Shown: positions 1 through 12,114, numbered from the stretch's first letter. The stretch is DNA of 64,000 nucleotides from Conchocele bisecta (GCA_029237695.1 CM055275.1:4962160-5026159); one strand, 5' to 3'. A program made the numbers and translations. Notes: generated by a model from the letters alone, not told the origin.

Positions 1-1015
1 TAGTCAACCTTCTATATGGAATACTACTGGCCCTACACCCACCATACTTGGACAACTTCATCTCCTAGTGATGTACATCAACAACCCCTGATCTATATTT
101 GACCTTGACCTACATTTCCTCTTGAATTGCTTAATTCCCCTTGGTTAACGTTTTTAGTCAAGCTTGTAGATGGAATACTCCTGGCCCTACACCAACCATA
201 CTTGGACAACTTCATCTCCTAGTGATGTACATCAACAACCCCTGACCTATATTTGACCTTGACCTACATTTAACCTTGAATTACTTACTTAATTCCCCTT
301 GGTTAAGGTTTTTACTCGACCTTGGTTAAGCTTTTTACTCAAGCTTGTACATGGAATACTATTGTGCATACAGACACCATAATTGGACAACCTTTTCTCA
401 TAGTGATGTACATCAATAACCCCTGATCTATATTTGACCTTCACCTACATTTCCTCTTGAATTACTTACTTAATTCTCTTTGGTTAAGGTTTTATTTTTT
501 AGTCAAGCTTGTAGATGGAATACTCATGGCCTACACCCACCATACTTTTGGACAACTTCATCTCCTAGTGATGTACATTAACAACCCCTGACGTATATTT
601 GACCTTGACCTACATTTAACCTTAAATTACTTACTTAATTCCCCTTGGTTAAGGTTTTTACTCAACCTTGGTTAAGGTTTTTAGTCAAGCTTGTAGATGG
701 AATACTATTGTGCATACAGACACCATACTTGGATAACTTTTTCTCATATTGATGTACATCAATAACCCCTGACCTTTATTTTACCTTCACCTACATTTAA
801 CCTTCAATTACTTGGTTAATGTTTATAGTCAAGCTTGTATATGGAATACTTCTGGCCTACATCAACCATACTTGGACAACTTCATCTCCTAGTGATGTAC
901 ATCAATAATCCCTGACCTATATTTCACCTTGACCTACTTTTATCCTTGGATTACTTAGTTATCTCCCCTTGGTTACGTTTTTTACTCAAGCTTGTATATG
1001 GAATACTCCTGGGCC
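1..1015. repeat. Satellite A, 145-182 bp unit
   Basis: About six diverged units, each starting near CAAGCTTGTAGATGGAATAC (about 159, 340, 504, 686, 830 and 987). They contain the conserved phrases CCATACTTGGACAACTTCATC, GTGATGTACATCAA and TTGACCTTGACCTACATTT. Unit length varies because CTTGGTTAAGGTTTTTA is sometimes doubled. The TGACCTTGACC phrase contains nuclear-receptor half-sites. No gene is seen here; the open frame near the right end is just a repeat translation. Confidence 0.9.
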
Positions 1016-1029
1016 TACAGCAACCATAC

Positions 1030-2310
1030 TTGGAAAACCACGCATCTACGTCCAAGGTCAAGGTCACTGTTGAAGGTCAAAGGTCAGACCTATTGAAATT
1101 CCCTTCCGCTCTATATCTTCTACACCAATGCATGGATTATCAAATGGCTTGGCACAAATGTTTCTCATGATGAGAAGGTGTGTCGCCATCAATAACCACG
1201 CACCTACGTCCAAGGTCAAGGTCACAGTTGAAGGTCAAAGGTCAAACCTATTGAAATTCCCTTCCGCTCTATATCTTCTACACTGATGCATGGATTATCA
1301 AATTGCTAACCACGCACCTACGTTCAAGGTCACAGTTGAAGGTCAAACCTATTGAAATTCCCTTCCGCTCTATATCTTCTACACCGATGCATGGATTATC
1401 AAATGACTTGGCACAGATGTTTCTCATGTTGAGAAGGTGTGTCACAATCAATAACCACACACCTACGTCCAAGGTCAGGTCACAGTTGAAGGTCAAAGGT
1501 CAAACCTATTGAAATTCCCTTCCGCTCTATATCTCTACACCGATGCATGGATTATCAAATGCCTTGGCACAAAATGTTTCTCAGGATGAGAAGGTGTGTC
1601 GCGATCAATAACCACGCACCTACATCCAAGGTCAAGGTCACAGTTGAAGCTCAAAGGTAAAAAATATTGAAATTCCCAAATGGCTTGGCACAAATGTTTC
1701 TCACGATGAGAAGGTGTGTCGCGATCAATAACCACGCACCTACGTCCAAGTCAAGGTCACTGTTGAAGGTCGAAGTCAAACAAATTATTGAACTTCCCTT
1801 CCTCTCTATGTCTTCTACACCGATGCATGGATTATCAAATGGCTTGGCACAAATGTTTCTCGATGAGAAGGTGTGTCCCGATCAATAACCACGCACCTAT
1901 GTCCAAGGTCAAGGTCACAGTTGAAGGTCAAAGGTCAAACCTATTGAAATTCCCTTCCGCTCTATATCTTCTACACTGATGCATGGATTATCAATTTGCT
2001 AACCACGCACCTACGTCCAAGGTCACAGTTGAAGGTCAAAGGTCAAACCTATTGAAATTCCCTTCCGCTCTATATCTTCTACACCGATGCATGCATTATC
2101 AAATGCCTTGGCACAAATGTTTCTCAGGATGAGAAGGTGTGTCTCGATCAATAACCACGCACCTACATCCAAGGTCAATGTCATAGTTGAAGGTCAAAGG
2201 TCAAACCTATTGAAATTCTCTTCCGCTCTATATCTTCTACACCGATGCATGGATTATCACACTATGCCCAGGGTCAAGGTCACAGACTTGATGCGTTTGA
2301 AACCTTAACG
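1030..2310. repeat. Satellite B, about 157-bp unit rich in AGGTCA half-sites
   Basis: Eight to nine units carry CTACGTCCAAGGTCAAGGTCAC, AACCTATTGAAATTCCCTTC and GATGCATGGATTATCAAATG. Some units are shortened to about 115 bp. Each carries TCAAGGTCA (for example 1058-1066) and AGGTCA-A-AGGTCA (for example 1074-1086), the direct-repeat arrangement bound by many nuclear receptors. All short open frames here, on both strands, are repeat translations. Confidence 0.9.
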
Positions 2311-2757
2311 CTCGGCTAAATGGCTTATGATAAAAAATGCCTCGTTTTCTTTGGCTGCCAGTGGGGGTATTCGTGTGCCGACAGGCCACATTTCTAGTTT
2401 CCCTTGGTTAATGTTTTTAGTCAACCTTGGTTAAGGTTTTTATGTAGGCCGCAGCCACCTTCTTTGTCAAGCTATGTGTACATCGACACCCTCGTAGTCG
2501 AGCTATGCTGTTCTCCTACAGCTCTTGTTTTGTATGTTTTCTATAATTTTTGTATTTTCAAATTCTCAAATCTTAACTAGCATAACAAAGAAATGCATCA
2601 ATCACAAACCTTTAGTTGGCAATCTACGGGAATTGTCAGACTACTAATTTTTCTAAATAGGCCAAAAGTTGCTTTAACTGATTGATCTGTTAAGTGTTTT
2701 CTTGCCTTATGAATGTTTCCATTGTGTGTGTATACATTTCCTAAATATGTAGTTATT
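2311..2757. other. No gene seen; AT-rich spacer
   Basis: The first 150 bases contain remnants of satellite A (TTGGTTAAGGTTTTTA at about 2400-2450). The rest is AT-rich single-copy-looking sequence with no supported exon or RNA gene. Confidence 0.5.
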
Positions 2758-3015
2758 ATAGGAAAGAATGGCCTTTTTGTGGAATTTATCGGGGTATAAA
2801 CTTGGAAAAGTCGCGGGAATACTGGACGAAGGCCTTTTTGTGGAATTTATTGGGGTATAAACTTGGAAAAGTCGTGGAAATACTGGACGAAGGCCTTTTT
2901 GTGGAATTTATCGGGGTATAAACTTAGAAAAGTCGCGGGAATTCAGTATTCCCGCGACTTTTCCAAGTTTATATCCCCGATAAATTCCACAAAAAGGCCA
3001 TTCATTCCTTATAAT
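2758..3015. repeat. Foldback element with tripled left arm
   Basis: The module GGCCTTTTTGTGGAATTTAT ... GGGTATAAACTTGGAAAAGTCG occurs three times in direct orientation from 2768 to 2940. It is followed at once by its reverse complement to 3010, giving a long hairpin. A shorter hairpin of the same family, with one copy per arm, is at 33957-34080. The next 200 bp also match after both copies (CACCTCACGGTTACGGAAAG, CGGGCCAATCAAATGTTAGG), so the hairpin is one end of a larger dispersed repeat. Confidence 0.85.
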
Positions 3016-3639
3016 TCCAGCATTTGAAATACATTCATCAAGAAAATGTGTTTATTTTCCGTTTTCTTGAGAATTATTTTAACTGCGCCTCACGGTTACG
3101 GAAAGTAGTTCGGTGTGGGAGTTTACTGGGATATAAATTTTGCTACGGGCCAATCAAATGTTAGGGAATCGTGTAAATATTTTTGTGCTGGAATTATCAA
3201 CTATTTCAATTCTTTCCCCATTATACATAAAATCGTAATTTGCCAAAGACTTAATGTTTTTTGAATATCATGATTTTGGACTTTGACGTGTTTACTTGGA
3301 ATTTCCACTGTATGCAGTACTGACGATCCACTGAACTGGCACTACTGTCTGTTTCACGAAAGCTGCCCAAATGTTACAGCTATATAAACAATTCCAAACA
3401 TTTTTTTTTTTCAATAATATTCAATTAAAGGAAAATTTAAGAATGGGCCTTCTTTTTATTTCCTGAAATTTGGTCAAATATTGATTTTATTGCGAAAAAG
3501 CAAGTTCCCCATGTTAAATCCCCATAGACATGTTCACAGAGTGAATATTTAACATGGGGGGGAATTTTTCTAATTTCAGAAATAGTGGACCGATTTTCAA
3601 TATGTAACTTGTTTTCTTAGTTACACAAATCAGCGGCAC
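3016..3639. repeat. Dispersed repeat also found at 24.7-25.1 kb
   Basis: The stretch from about 3350 (TTTCACGAAAGCTGCCCAAA) to the gap matches 24.75-25.11 kb in degraded form (AAAATTAAGAATG, CCTTCTTTTTATTTC, TTTGATTTTATTGCGAAAAA). It contains a small inverted repeat, CATGTTAAATCCCC / ATTTAACATGGGG, at about 3510-3557. It ends at the assembly gap. Confidence 0.7.
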
Positions 3640-4139
3640 NNNNNNNNNNNNNNNNNNNNNNNNNNNNNNNNNNNNNNNNNNNNNNNNNNNNNNNNNNNNN
3701 NNNNNNNNNNNNNNNNNNNNNNNNNNNNNNNNNNNNNNNNNNNNNNNNNNNNNNNNNNNNNNNNNNNNNNNNNNNNNNNNNNNNNNNNNNNNNNNNNNNN
3801 NNNNNNNNNNNNNNNNNNNNNNNNNNNNNNNNNNNNNNNNNNNNNNNNNNNNNNNNNNNNNNNNNNNNNNNNNNNNNNNNNNNNNNNNNNNNNNNNNNNN
3901 NNNNNNNNNNNNNNNNNNNNNNNNNNNNNNNNNNNNNNNNNNNNNNNNNNNNNNNNNNNNNNNNNNNNNNNNNNNNNNNNNNNNNNNNNNNNNNNNNNNN
4001 NNNNNNNNNNNNNNNNNNNNNNNNNNNNNNNNNNNNNNNNNNNNNNNNNNNNNNNNNNNNNNNNNNNNNNNNNNNNNNNNNNNNNNNNNNNNNNNNNNNN
4101 NNNNNNNNNNNNNNNNNNNNNNNNNNNNNNNNNNNNNNN
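3640..4139. other. Assembly gap, exactly 500 N
   Basis: The run of N is exactly 500 long, the same as the gap at 47237-47736, so it is a fixed-size scaffold gap of unknown true length. Any open frame running through it is artificial. Confidence 1.
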
Positions 4140-4689
4140 TCTCGATATGAGCACGACTGGGCAGGATCTACGCAGATTCAACTATGTCAGTGAAGGTCAT
4201 ATTCAAGGTCACAGGCTGACACACCAGTCAAATGTAATTTCTGACCAGGGTGGAATGGACACTCCCATGTTTTTCAGACTAATCCATTATTCAGAAAGGG
4301 GTATTGGTTTGTAAATAAGAAAATATCCACACATTGTGCAGATCCTGATAAGACGGCTCGTTACGAGACGGCTCTTCGTTATATTCACTGTTTGCAAACA
4401 TTATGGTAGAGGTATGTAGTGTTGAAAGGGTTCAATTTAAATGGTCAAGCTACCAATTTCCATGTCATTTACAGAAAATATCGTAACATTTGTAAATATT
4501 GTTCATGATGACGAGATATCACATATCTCCTTAGGTACACAATAATTCCGCCATGGAAGCGGTGTCACGCCTGCCGAGGCATTTGACCGCAACATGATTA
4601 TGGGCAAGTGCTAAAGTAAGCATCACAAAATCCTTCAGCGAACTTCATGCTTAGAACACGAAAAAGGTCAAGGTTGAAGGAACTTTTTG
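4140..4689. other. No gene seen; mixed repeat fragments
   Basis: The region holds a short AGGTCA-rich start (GTCATATTCAAGGTCACAGG) and AAGTGCTAAAGTAAGCATCACAAA phrases related to 52310-52370. There is no conserved coding or RNA structure. Confidence 0.5.
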
Positions 4690-5450
4690 ACATAAAAAAT
4701 GGCTAAGTATTTCCGCAAAAATGTCAAGGTAAAAAGGTCAAGTTCATACTAATGGGGACCCGAGTGTGTTCCAAATGCTCACATGTATCACGTGTCCAAA
4801 TATTGAAGTAATCTGTCCAGTAATATTACAGTTATATCGTGATTAAGAAACTGGTACAAACGCAAAAATGGCTATAATGTGGTTCCGCAAACATGTGAAG
4901 ATAAAAAAGTCAAGGTCATGTTAATGGCGGCATGAGGGTGTTACGAATGTATCAATTGTCCAACTATTGAAGCGATCCGTCAAGTAATATGAAAGTTATA
5001 CCATGATGAAGAAGCTATTACAAACTTTTCAAAAAATGGTCAAGTGTTTCCACAAAAATGTGAAGGTAAAAAAGGTCATGGTCATGTTAATGGCGGCATG
5101 AATGTGTTCCCAACGCTCGCATATATCGAGTGTCCAAATATTGAAGCCATCCGTCCAGTAGTATTAAACAAGCAATATGAAAGTTATAGCAGGATGAGGA
5201 AGCTTGTACAAAGTTTTGACGCAAAAAAATGGCTAAGTGTTTCAGCAATAATTTGAAGGTAAAAAAGGTCATGGGCATGTGAATTGGCGGCACGAGTGTG
5301 TTCCTAATGCTTACATGTATCCAGTGTCCAAATTGTGAAGCAATACGTAAAGTAATATTAAAGTTATAGCATGATGACGAAGCTTGTACAAAGTTTTAGA
5401 CGCAAAAAAAATGGCTAAGTGGTTCAGCAACAAATTGAAGGTAAAAAAGG
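4690..5450. repeat. Satellite C, about 170-190 bp x 5
   Basis: Units begin near ATGGCTAAGTGTTTCCGCAA (about 4697, 4869, 5036, 5229, 5411). They share GAAGGTAAAAAAGGTCA, GTTAATGGCGGCATGA, AGTGTCCAAATATTGAAG and AATATTAAAGTTATAGCATG. The small open frames on both strands at 5.0-5.3 kb are translations of the repeat. Confidence 0.85.
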
Positions 5451-5525
5451 TCAAAACTAAATTTAAATGATCAAGCTACTTTCCCAGTTTGACAAATTGA
5501 AAATTCAAGTTGGGCGTCAAGTGTG

Positions 5526-5598
5526 CACCCAGCTAGGACTCGAACCCGGGACCTCTGCTTTACCATACCAGTACTCTAACGACTGAGCTAACCGGGCA
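5526..5598 (-). repeat. tRNA-derived element (SINE or TRIM LTR fragment)
   Basis: The minus strand reads GCCCGGTTAGCTCAGTCG (A-box and D-arm like) and, 40 bases later, GGGTTCGAGTCC (perfect B box). These are internal Pol III promoter elements of a tRNA. The anticodon arm does not fold convincingly and the two acceptor halves do not pair, so it is a tRNA-derived mobile element rather than a tRNA gene. It resembles the tRNA-like parts at 12.3-13.3 and 21.6 kb. Confidence 0.75.
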
Positions 5599-5605
5599 CG
5601 GCACA

Positions 5606-7652
5606 AAAACAAGAGGGCAATGATGGCCCTAATTCGCTCACCTGACTCCATGAACACCAGAGGAGAATGTGACATTCAGTTCATGTGTTTTAAAAAAAGT
5701 GTGCTATTTTTAGATGGCGGTCATCTTGGTTTAAGCGATGACTCATTTTACCAAATTTGAAAATGCTTCACCCAATGATCTTAACTTCCTATGAAGTTTG
5801 GCCAGCATCGGCTATGTGGTTCCTGAGAAAAAGATGTTCAAAATCTCGAATAAATGGACCTTTTGGTGGCCATCATGGATGACATAATCATGCGATTCCG
5901 ACAAATATTACACCAGAGCAATCGCCTCATCGATACCTTCAATTTGATATATGACATGAGCATATTCGGTCAAAAATAAAATTTGACCTCAATTTGACCC
6001 CACGGGCCACGCCCATTTTTGACCCCGGGTCACCATTTTAACAACTTTGAAAGAGCATTGTAAATCGATCATTCCTACCAAGCTTAGTCGAAATCCGGCA
6101 AGCGGTTCATGAGAAGAAGATTTTTTAAGAATGTATGCTATTTTTAGACGGCGGCCATCTTGGATCAGTGATGATCTCCATTTTAACAAATCTGAAAAGG
6201 CTTCACCCATGGACCATAACTGTTAAGTTTGGCTACCATGGGCCAAGCGGTTCATGTGAAGAAGAATTTTGAAATCTCTAATAAAAGAACGACCTTTTGA
6301 CATTTCGGCGGCCATCTTGGATGACATAACCATCCGATTTCGACAAAAAATGTACCAGAGTGATCGCCTCATTGATACCTTCGATTTGATATATAACATG
6401 ACCATATTCGGTCAAAAATAAAATTTGACCCCATTTTGACCCCACGGGCCACGCCCATTTTTGACCCAGGGGTCACCATTTAACAACTTTGAAAGAGCAT
6501 TGTACATCGATCATTCCTACCAAGTTTCGTCGAAATCCGGCTAGCGGTTCATGAGAAGAAGATTTTTTAAGAATTTATGCTATTTTTAGACGGCGGCCAT
6601 CTTGGATTAGCGATGACCTCCATTTTAACAAATCTGAAAAGGCATCACCCATGGACCATAACTCTTAAGTTTGGCTACCATGGGCCAAGCGGTTCATGTG
6701 AAGAAGAATTTTGAAATCTCTAATAAAAGAACGACCTTTTGACATTTCGGCGGCCATCTTGGATGACATAACCATCCGATTTCGACAAAAAATGTACCAG
6801 AGTGATCGCCTCATTGATACCTTCGATTTGATATATAACATGACCATATTCGGTCAAAAATAAATGTTAACCCCAATTTGACCCCACGGGCCACGCCCAT
6901 TTTTGACCCAGGGGTCACCATTTAACAACTTTGAAAGAGCATTGTACATCGATCATTCCTACCAAGTTTCGTCGAAATCCGGCTAGCGGTTCATGAGAAG
7001 AAGATTTTTTAAGAATTTATGCTATTTTTAGACGGCGGCCATCTTGGATTAGCGATGACCTCCATTTTAACAAATCTGAAAAGGCATCACCCATGGACCA
7101 TAACTCTTAAGTTTGGCTACCATGGGCCAAGCGGTTCATGTGAAGAAGAATTTTGAAATTTCTAATAAAAGAACGACCTTTTGACCTTTCAGCACCAGAG
7201 TGATCGCCTCGTAAATACCTTCAATTTGATATATGACATGACCATATTCGGTCAAAAATAAAATTTGACCCCAATTTGACTCCACGTGCCACGCCCATTT
7301 TTGACCCCGGGGTCACCATTTTAACAACATTGAAAGAGCATTGTACATCGATCATTCCTACCAAGTTTTGTTGAAATCCGGTTGGCGGTTCTTGAGAAAA
7401 AGATTTTTGAAGAATTTGTGCTATTTTTAGACGGCGGCCATCTTGGATTACGTAATGACGTCATTTTAACAATGTTGTAATCCCCCTACCTAAGGAGCAT
7501 GACCATGAAGTTTGGTGACTATAGGCACAATGGTTACCGAGGAGAAGACGTTTGAACATGTTCACGGACGACGACGACGGACGACGACGAACGACGGACA
7601 CATTGCGGTAACAATAGCTCACATGAGCTTCGCTCAGGTGAGCTAACAACCC
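5606..7652. repeat. 442-bp tandem repeat within a GCTCACCTGA/TCAGGTGAGC-bounded element
   Basis: About four units are present. A 183-base open frame at 6223-6405 recurs with the same translation at 6665-6847, exactly 442 bp apart. Unit phrases include CGGCGGCCATCTTGGAT, TTTGACCCCACGGGCCACG and GAAATCCGGCTAGCGGTTCA. The left boundary is ACAAGAGGGCAATGATGGCC...GCTCACCTGA. The right end has (GGACGACGAC)n and GCTCAGGTGAGCTAAC. These ends form a short inverted repeat, so the whole is best seen as a mobile element that expanded internally. Confidence 0.85.
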
Positions 7653-7865
7653 CATAATCAGATAAGACAAAATAACCCCACAAGAGCAATTCATAACGGG
7701 GTTAAAAACGGAATAAGCATCTATTAACAAGTCCATCACTGTGTGGTTAACCTCACAATGTAGCTCTCGTTTGCTCGGACGGACGACACGGACGGACGGA
7801 CTTCGTGCCGGAGCGCATCCACGTTATCTCGTTTTAGACGGTAAATTTGTTTGTTTTATTTATTA

Positions 7866-8245
7866 GTGTTTAACGGCCTATCAACAGCTAAGGTCATGTA
7901 AGGCCGGGCAAACGGATTCGATTCCATTTTAACCTGCTGCATTGGGGGGGAAATCCCAAAATGAGAACGGAATATTTACATCGAGAACAAATATATTCAG
8001 CCCTGAAATTAGAATAACCCGACCTGGTGCCAGGTCCATACCACACCAAGTCACTTGGTCCCTTCCCCTAAAATAGGCAAACGAATATCGTAATACTCAC
8101 ATAAGGGGTATAACCAGATTCAACTGTCACATACAAAATACCAAAGACGTATGTGAGGGCCAAACCAGGTCTCCAGTCGGGATTCCGGCGAGGATGAACC
8201 CCGATCGTTAAATTACCCATCGCGTGCTCCCACCTGCCACCCACT
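7866..8245 (+). repeat. Dispersed 380-430 bp element, family S, copy 1
   Basis: It starts GTTTAACGGCCTATCAACAG, has GGCCGGGCAAACGGATTCGA, ATATTCAGCCCTGAAATTAG, a CCTGGTGCCAGG palindrome and GTATGTGAGGGCCAAACCAG. It ends TGCTCCCACCTGCCACCCAC. Ten full or partial copies occur in this window, on both strands. A GGTTCGATCC phrase, best seen at 44208-44217, resembles a Pol III B box but is one base short, so a SINE identity is possible but not shown. Confidence 0.85.
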
Positions 8246-8814
8246 TTAGACGGTAAGTCAGTATTATCGTGATAATTATGCAGTTAAGCCTACGCACCTC
8301 TCACCTTATCTCGTTACATGGATTTCATATATATACGTTGACATACAAGACACTTAACATTGACAGCAAATTAAACGTGGGAGCACACAAAAAAGGACAA
8401 AGACGTATTTTGCACGTATAATGTTACCTGTATTATGTTCAGTTGCATGAATAAGTATGCATAATTATGAATACAAAGCGTAGAGGAATAAATCGGTTGT
8501 TTGGTATGTGCCTCGTTTGTGTTTCAAAGTTTCATTGTTCGATTCCATTCAGCCTATTGGTGCAAATGAACAGGCGATGAACAAGCAAGTATATTGTGAA
8601 TACATTTTGTAATTCTAAACTTGTATTGAAATGTGAATGATCGAATGTTGCACCCGTTCAACGTGTTTACACCGTCACAATGTGCAACGTCTTGGATATA
8701 CAAATGTTCGTTTACTTGATTGTGTTTAACCTTGATTAATTTCAATGTGACTTTCAGCCGACAGCTCTTCCAGTTCCCGAGTGAACGTAGACATTGTGAA
8801 GAACAGTAAAACCT
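8246..8814. other. No gene seen; AT-rich sequence
   Basis: No tandem repeat, exon or RNA gene could be supported. The minus-strand open frame of 98 codons over 8554-8850 runs into the inverted repeat at 8815 and shows no protein similarity that I recognise. Confidence 0.4.
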
Positions 8815-9335
8815 CTCTAAACCGGACGCGCAGGCAGTCTGTCTAACCATATTTTTATGGGCTTCATTGGTGCATATTTATGATGAAAATGACTGTTCCA
8901 GTTCGCAAAGTACTGCCGCATACATTGGCATAGTCATGTGTCTAATTTACAATGGAACATCTCTAAAAAACAGGACACCCTGGGGGCCTCACAGGGTGTC
9001 CGGTTTAGAGAGGTTCCATTGTACGCGGAGTATCTCCTCGTACATTCGGACGAACAGTGCTCGAAGAAATGTATCCCACTCACTTTCGTTAATATAATGT
9101 GATAGCAGTATTGGTAAAATAAATAATTTAGGTCTCGGATAAATAAATACAGTGGAACCTCTCTAAACAGGACAACCTGGGAGGGTGTCCGGTTTAGAGA
9201 TGTTCCATTGTAAATCAGACATATGACTATGCCAAGGTATGCGGCTGTGCTTTGCGAACTTGAAAATGCATTTTCGTAATAAATATGTACCAAAGAAACT
9301 CATAAAAATTAAGGATACACAGACTGCCTGCGCCC
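8815..9335. mobile_element. Large inverted repeat enclosing two small CAGTGGAACC hairpin MITEs
   Basis: The arms 8815-8947 and 9213-9335 are inverted copies: both translate as 'MVHIYxEN...QSTAAYxGIV' on opposite strands. At the inner edges sit two short palindromic elements, 8948-9023 and 9148-9212. Both have the TA-flanked terminus TACARTGGAACCTCTCTAAA and a GGGTGTCC core. That terminus style (TA target, CAGTG start) resembles Tc1/mariner-pogo MITEs. Related copies are at 31739-31781 (a nearly perfect palindrome) and 58351-58373 (partial). Confidence 0.75.
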
Positions 9336-9692
9336 TGGTGCCCAGGGTGCCGGTTTAGAGATATTTCAGTGTAAGTCAGGTTTACGACACATTAAAATTT
9401 GAGATTTAATGGCGGTGAAACCCATCAAAATTAGGATCACAGATGTTGTATTGGTGTTCGGTTTAGATAGCCACTGCAATTGATTATGCCATCTAAGGTT
9501 ATACTTAGAAACAGTACGTACATATAAGCCAGAGAACATTACTAATGATTTCGAAGATATTTACATCGAAAGTGTTGAATGTATTAATATATAATGTGAT
9601 CTATAAAACTGTTTATTTCGTAATAATATCAATACCTGAGCGAACGTGACGAACTAAAAGCTGATACTATCAGTGTACCCTTGAAAAATAAA
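9336..9692. other. No gene seen; fragments of the 8.8-kb repeat
   Basis: GGTTTAGAGATATTTCAGTG (about 9351) and GTTCGGTTTAGATAG (about 9459) are degraded termini of the CAGTGGAACC family. Nothing else is recognised. Confidence 0.45.
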
Positions 9693-11611
9693 TGGGCCGC
9701 GTCATGCGAAAACCGGGCTTAATGACAAAACAATCATTTTTCACTTTTTTGCATATTCTGAATACCGCATCTTTTAAAAGTCATATACCACAAAAACTAT
9801 CACTGTATCTCAATTATTTTTCATGTTACATGTATTTTTGTACACGTGGTAGAATCGCAAACGACGTTTTAGCTCAATGACGTCGCAATTACGACGTTAA
9901 CACTAACGGGCGACTTCAACGTCAATAAGAACGTTTAAGCGTAATGGAGTAGTAAACGAATAGGCCTGCCATGTAGGTTGATTTTTAAGTAGTGTATGTA
10001 TAATTTTATACTATTAGTGAATAATTGACAAACGACACGTAACCTTGGGCAAAGTCCCAAACATTATATTGTGTGTACTTTTTGCACAACTACGAACGCC
10101 AAAAATATATGAGCCGCGCCGTGCGAAACCCGCGCTTAATGACAACATTTTCAGTTTTTACTTTTTCGCGTATTCTGAATTGTACATCTTTTAAAAGCCA
10201 TATTCCGCCAAAATTATCAATGTATCCAATTATGTTTCATTTAGAAGTAGTTTTATGACGCGTGTAAAAAACTTATATGACGTTTTATGATCAATGACGT
10301 TGAAATTACGACGTTTTTATCAACAGGCGTATACATGGGGTGTTGGTCCGGACAAGTCCTATATATTTGTCATCTTTGATCGCATGTCAACCAAATTTGG
10401 ATATCTCGTAGCCTGGCCAAGTGTCTCCCATTAGGCCAAGACAAAGTATGAAAATAATGTTTATGGCTCGTGTTGCAGTTGCTAATGTAACGTTATGTTT
10501 TGGATTGCGGCCCAAGTAACGTAATTTCGTATGAATAAGTTTCAAATAAGGCAGAGTGAGGCGTTTCCCTGTTGTTTGCTGCTGCCTGAAATAATTTTGG
10601 GGAATAATAGCGTGTATTTCGTATGCGACGACATATTTTAAAGTAGACAGTAGGCCGCTTATAACATTAACTTTGTGATAAAACACGATACCGGGCAGAT
10701 TTGGTAGCGGGATACCTTATAATACCTTATAATTGTCGCCGTGTGTCTTTCTTGAGGCACCGCCTGGTCTACATTAGTATGCAGTCAAGTGATAAACTGA
10801 TGATTTGATACTACACAAGCACTTTCGACTACAAAAGCAAGTTTATGACCATCACATTTCCAATTAATATGTTGATGCATTTATTTTAAATTCAATACAA
10901 ACCCCGGATATTTATGTCATTATATAGCTGCGTGTCTACCTCCATTTATAATAAAATGAGTGGCATTAAATGGCATATCATTCGCTAAGTACTGGATATA
11001 ATTGTTCAAAAGTCTCAATTTACCAAGATAATAGATGGTAATATCGTTGGCATACACTAGGTTGTTCATATTTAAGATTATTTAGGAATCAAAGTGCAGT
11101 GTAAGCGAAGACTTCGCTGATATGTAGCCAGTTAAATTATGAGTTCACCATTTTGGTTTCACAAGGACAACCGACGAAAAATAGTAAAAATGTCAAAGAA
11201 CGACAGTTATGCGACAATGTACAGCGCCTGAAGTATTTCTAAGTCATTGATGCTGCGAGGAACTCGTGCAAGTATCCTTGCTATAATATTTTGTCACGAT
11301 ACCATGGCCATAACGTTAAACATGTATTCACGTCCAATGACGTCACAAGTACGTGACGTCAAGTCATGACGTCATAATATGTGTACCGAGGTACAAGGTA
11401 TCGCGTCTCATATTAGTGAAAGTTTCAGTAAGTTATCATGTTCCGTTTTCTGTTCACACTTAATGTTAACTAACACTAGTAAACGTAAATGGGAGGGCAA
11501 ACTGTGAACTTTTACGGCGACGCTAGACAATTTGAAACGTCGTTTTTCCGACGTCGTTTACCGCTTTTCATGACGTTGTCATTGAGCCCGGTTTTCGTAT
11601 GGCGCGGCCCA
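9693..11611. mobile_element. 1.9-kb DNA-transposon-like element with 35-bp TIRs
   Basis: The left end starts TGGGCCGCGTCATGCGAAAA and the right end is its inverted match ending GGCGCGGCCCA; about 32 of 35 bases agree. A third, directly oriented copy of the terminus is internal at about 10109-10143. The inside is AT-rich with many ACGT/GACGTT words and no convincing transposase frame, so it looks non-autonomous. No clear target-site duplication was found. Confidence 0.7.
11338..11374. promoter_or_regulatory. Cluster of three perfect CRE palindromes (TGACGTCA)
   Basis: TGACGTCA occurs at 11338-11345, 11354-11361 and 11367-11374. This 8-bp palindrome is the canonical CREB/ATF site; three in 37 bp is far above chance. 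It lies inside the 9693-11611 element, so it may be a transposon-borne promoter or terminus feature rather than a host enhancer. Confidence 0.6.
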
Positions 11612-12114
11612 AATGAAGGTTAAATTTAATTCCGCTGACAAGCAAAAATAAAACACATTCCGCAAGTATGCACTCTATATAATTGCATTATATTATACAT
11701 GTACTAATCTTCAGACGAAATGGGAATCGGCAGCGATCACAAAGCGGGAATGGTAAATAGCTACCATTGAATATAATACTCGATACTGTCTTGTTTGGTG
11801 ACTCATTTCGTCTTTCAATCGTTCATTGGTTGATCAACGCGAGCCTACAAACTCTTCCTGATAGAATTGTATGAACATAATAATTATTTATGTCACCAAT
11901 TGTCGTCAGCAAATATTGAACTGTTGGCCTATTTGGTTTCAGTTTAATAGTTTGCTTTTTTGTTGTTCTTCTTTAATTCGCTTACAGACACGACATTGAA
12001 CGAGTGCAAAGTACACATACATGTTTTGAAATGCACATGACTGAATTATAGTGGAGTCCTCTAAATCAGTAGCCGATTTCACGATTTGACTTATCAAGTT
12101 AAGTATACTTTGAT
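11612..12114. other. No gene seen; AT-rich spacer
   Basis: This is AT-rich sequence between two mobile elements. No exon, RNA or repeat could be supported. Confidence 0.45.

Noticed and set aside
3630..4181. 183-codon minus frame and similar 190-210-codon frames at 47.1-47.8 kb
   Set aside because: They consist almost wholly of N positions inside assembly gaps.
6223..6847. Duplicated identical 60-codon genes on minus
   Set aside because: The identical frames 442 bp apart are one tandem repeat unit; no gene features.
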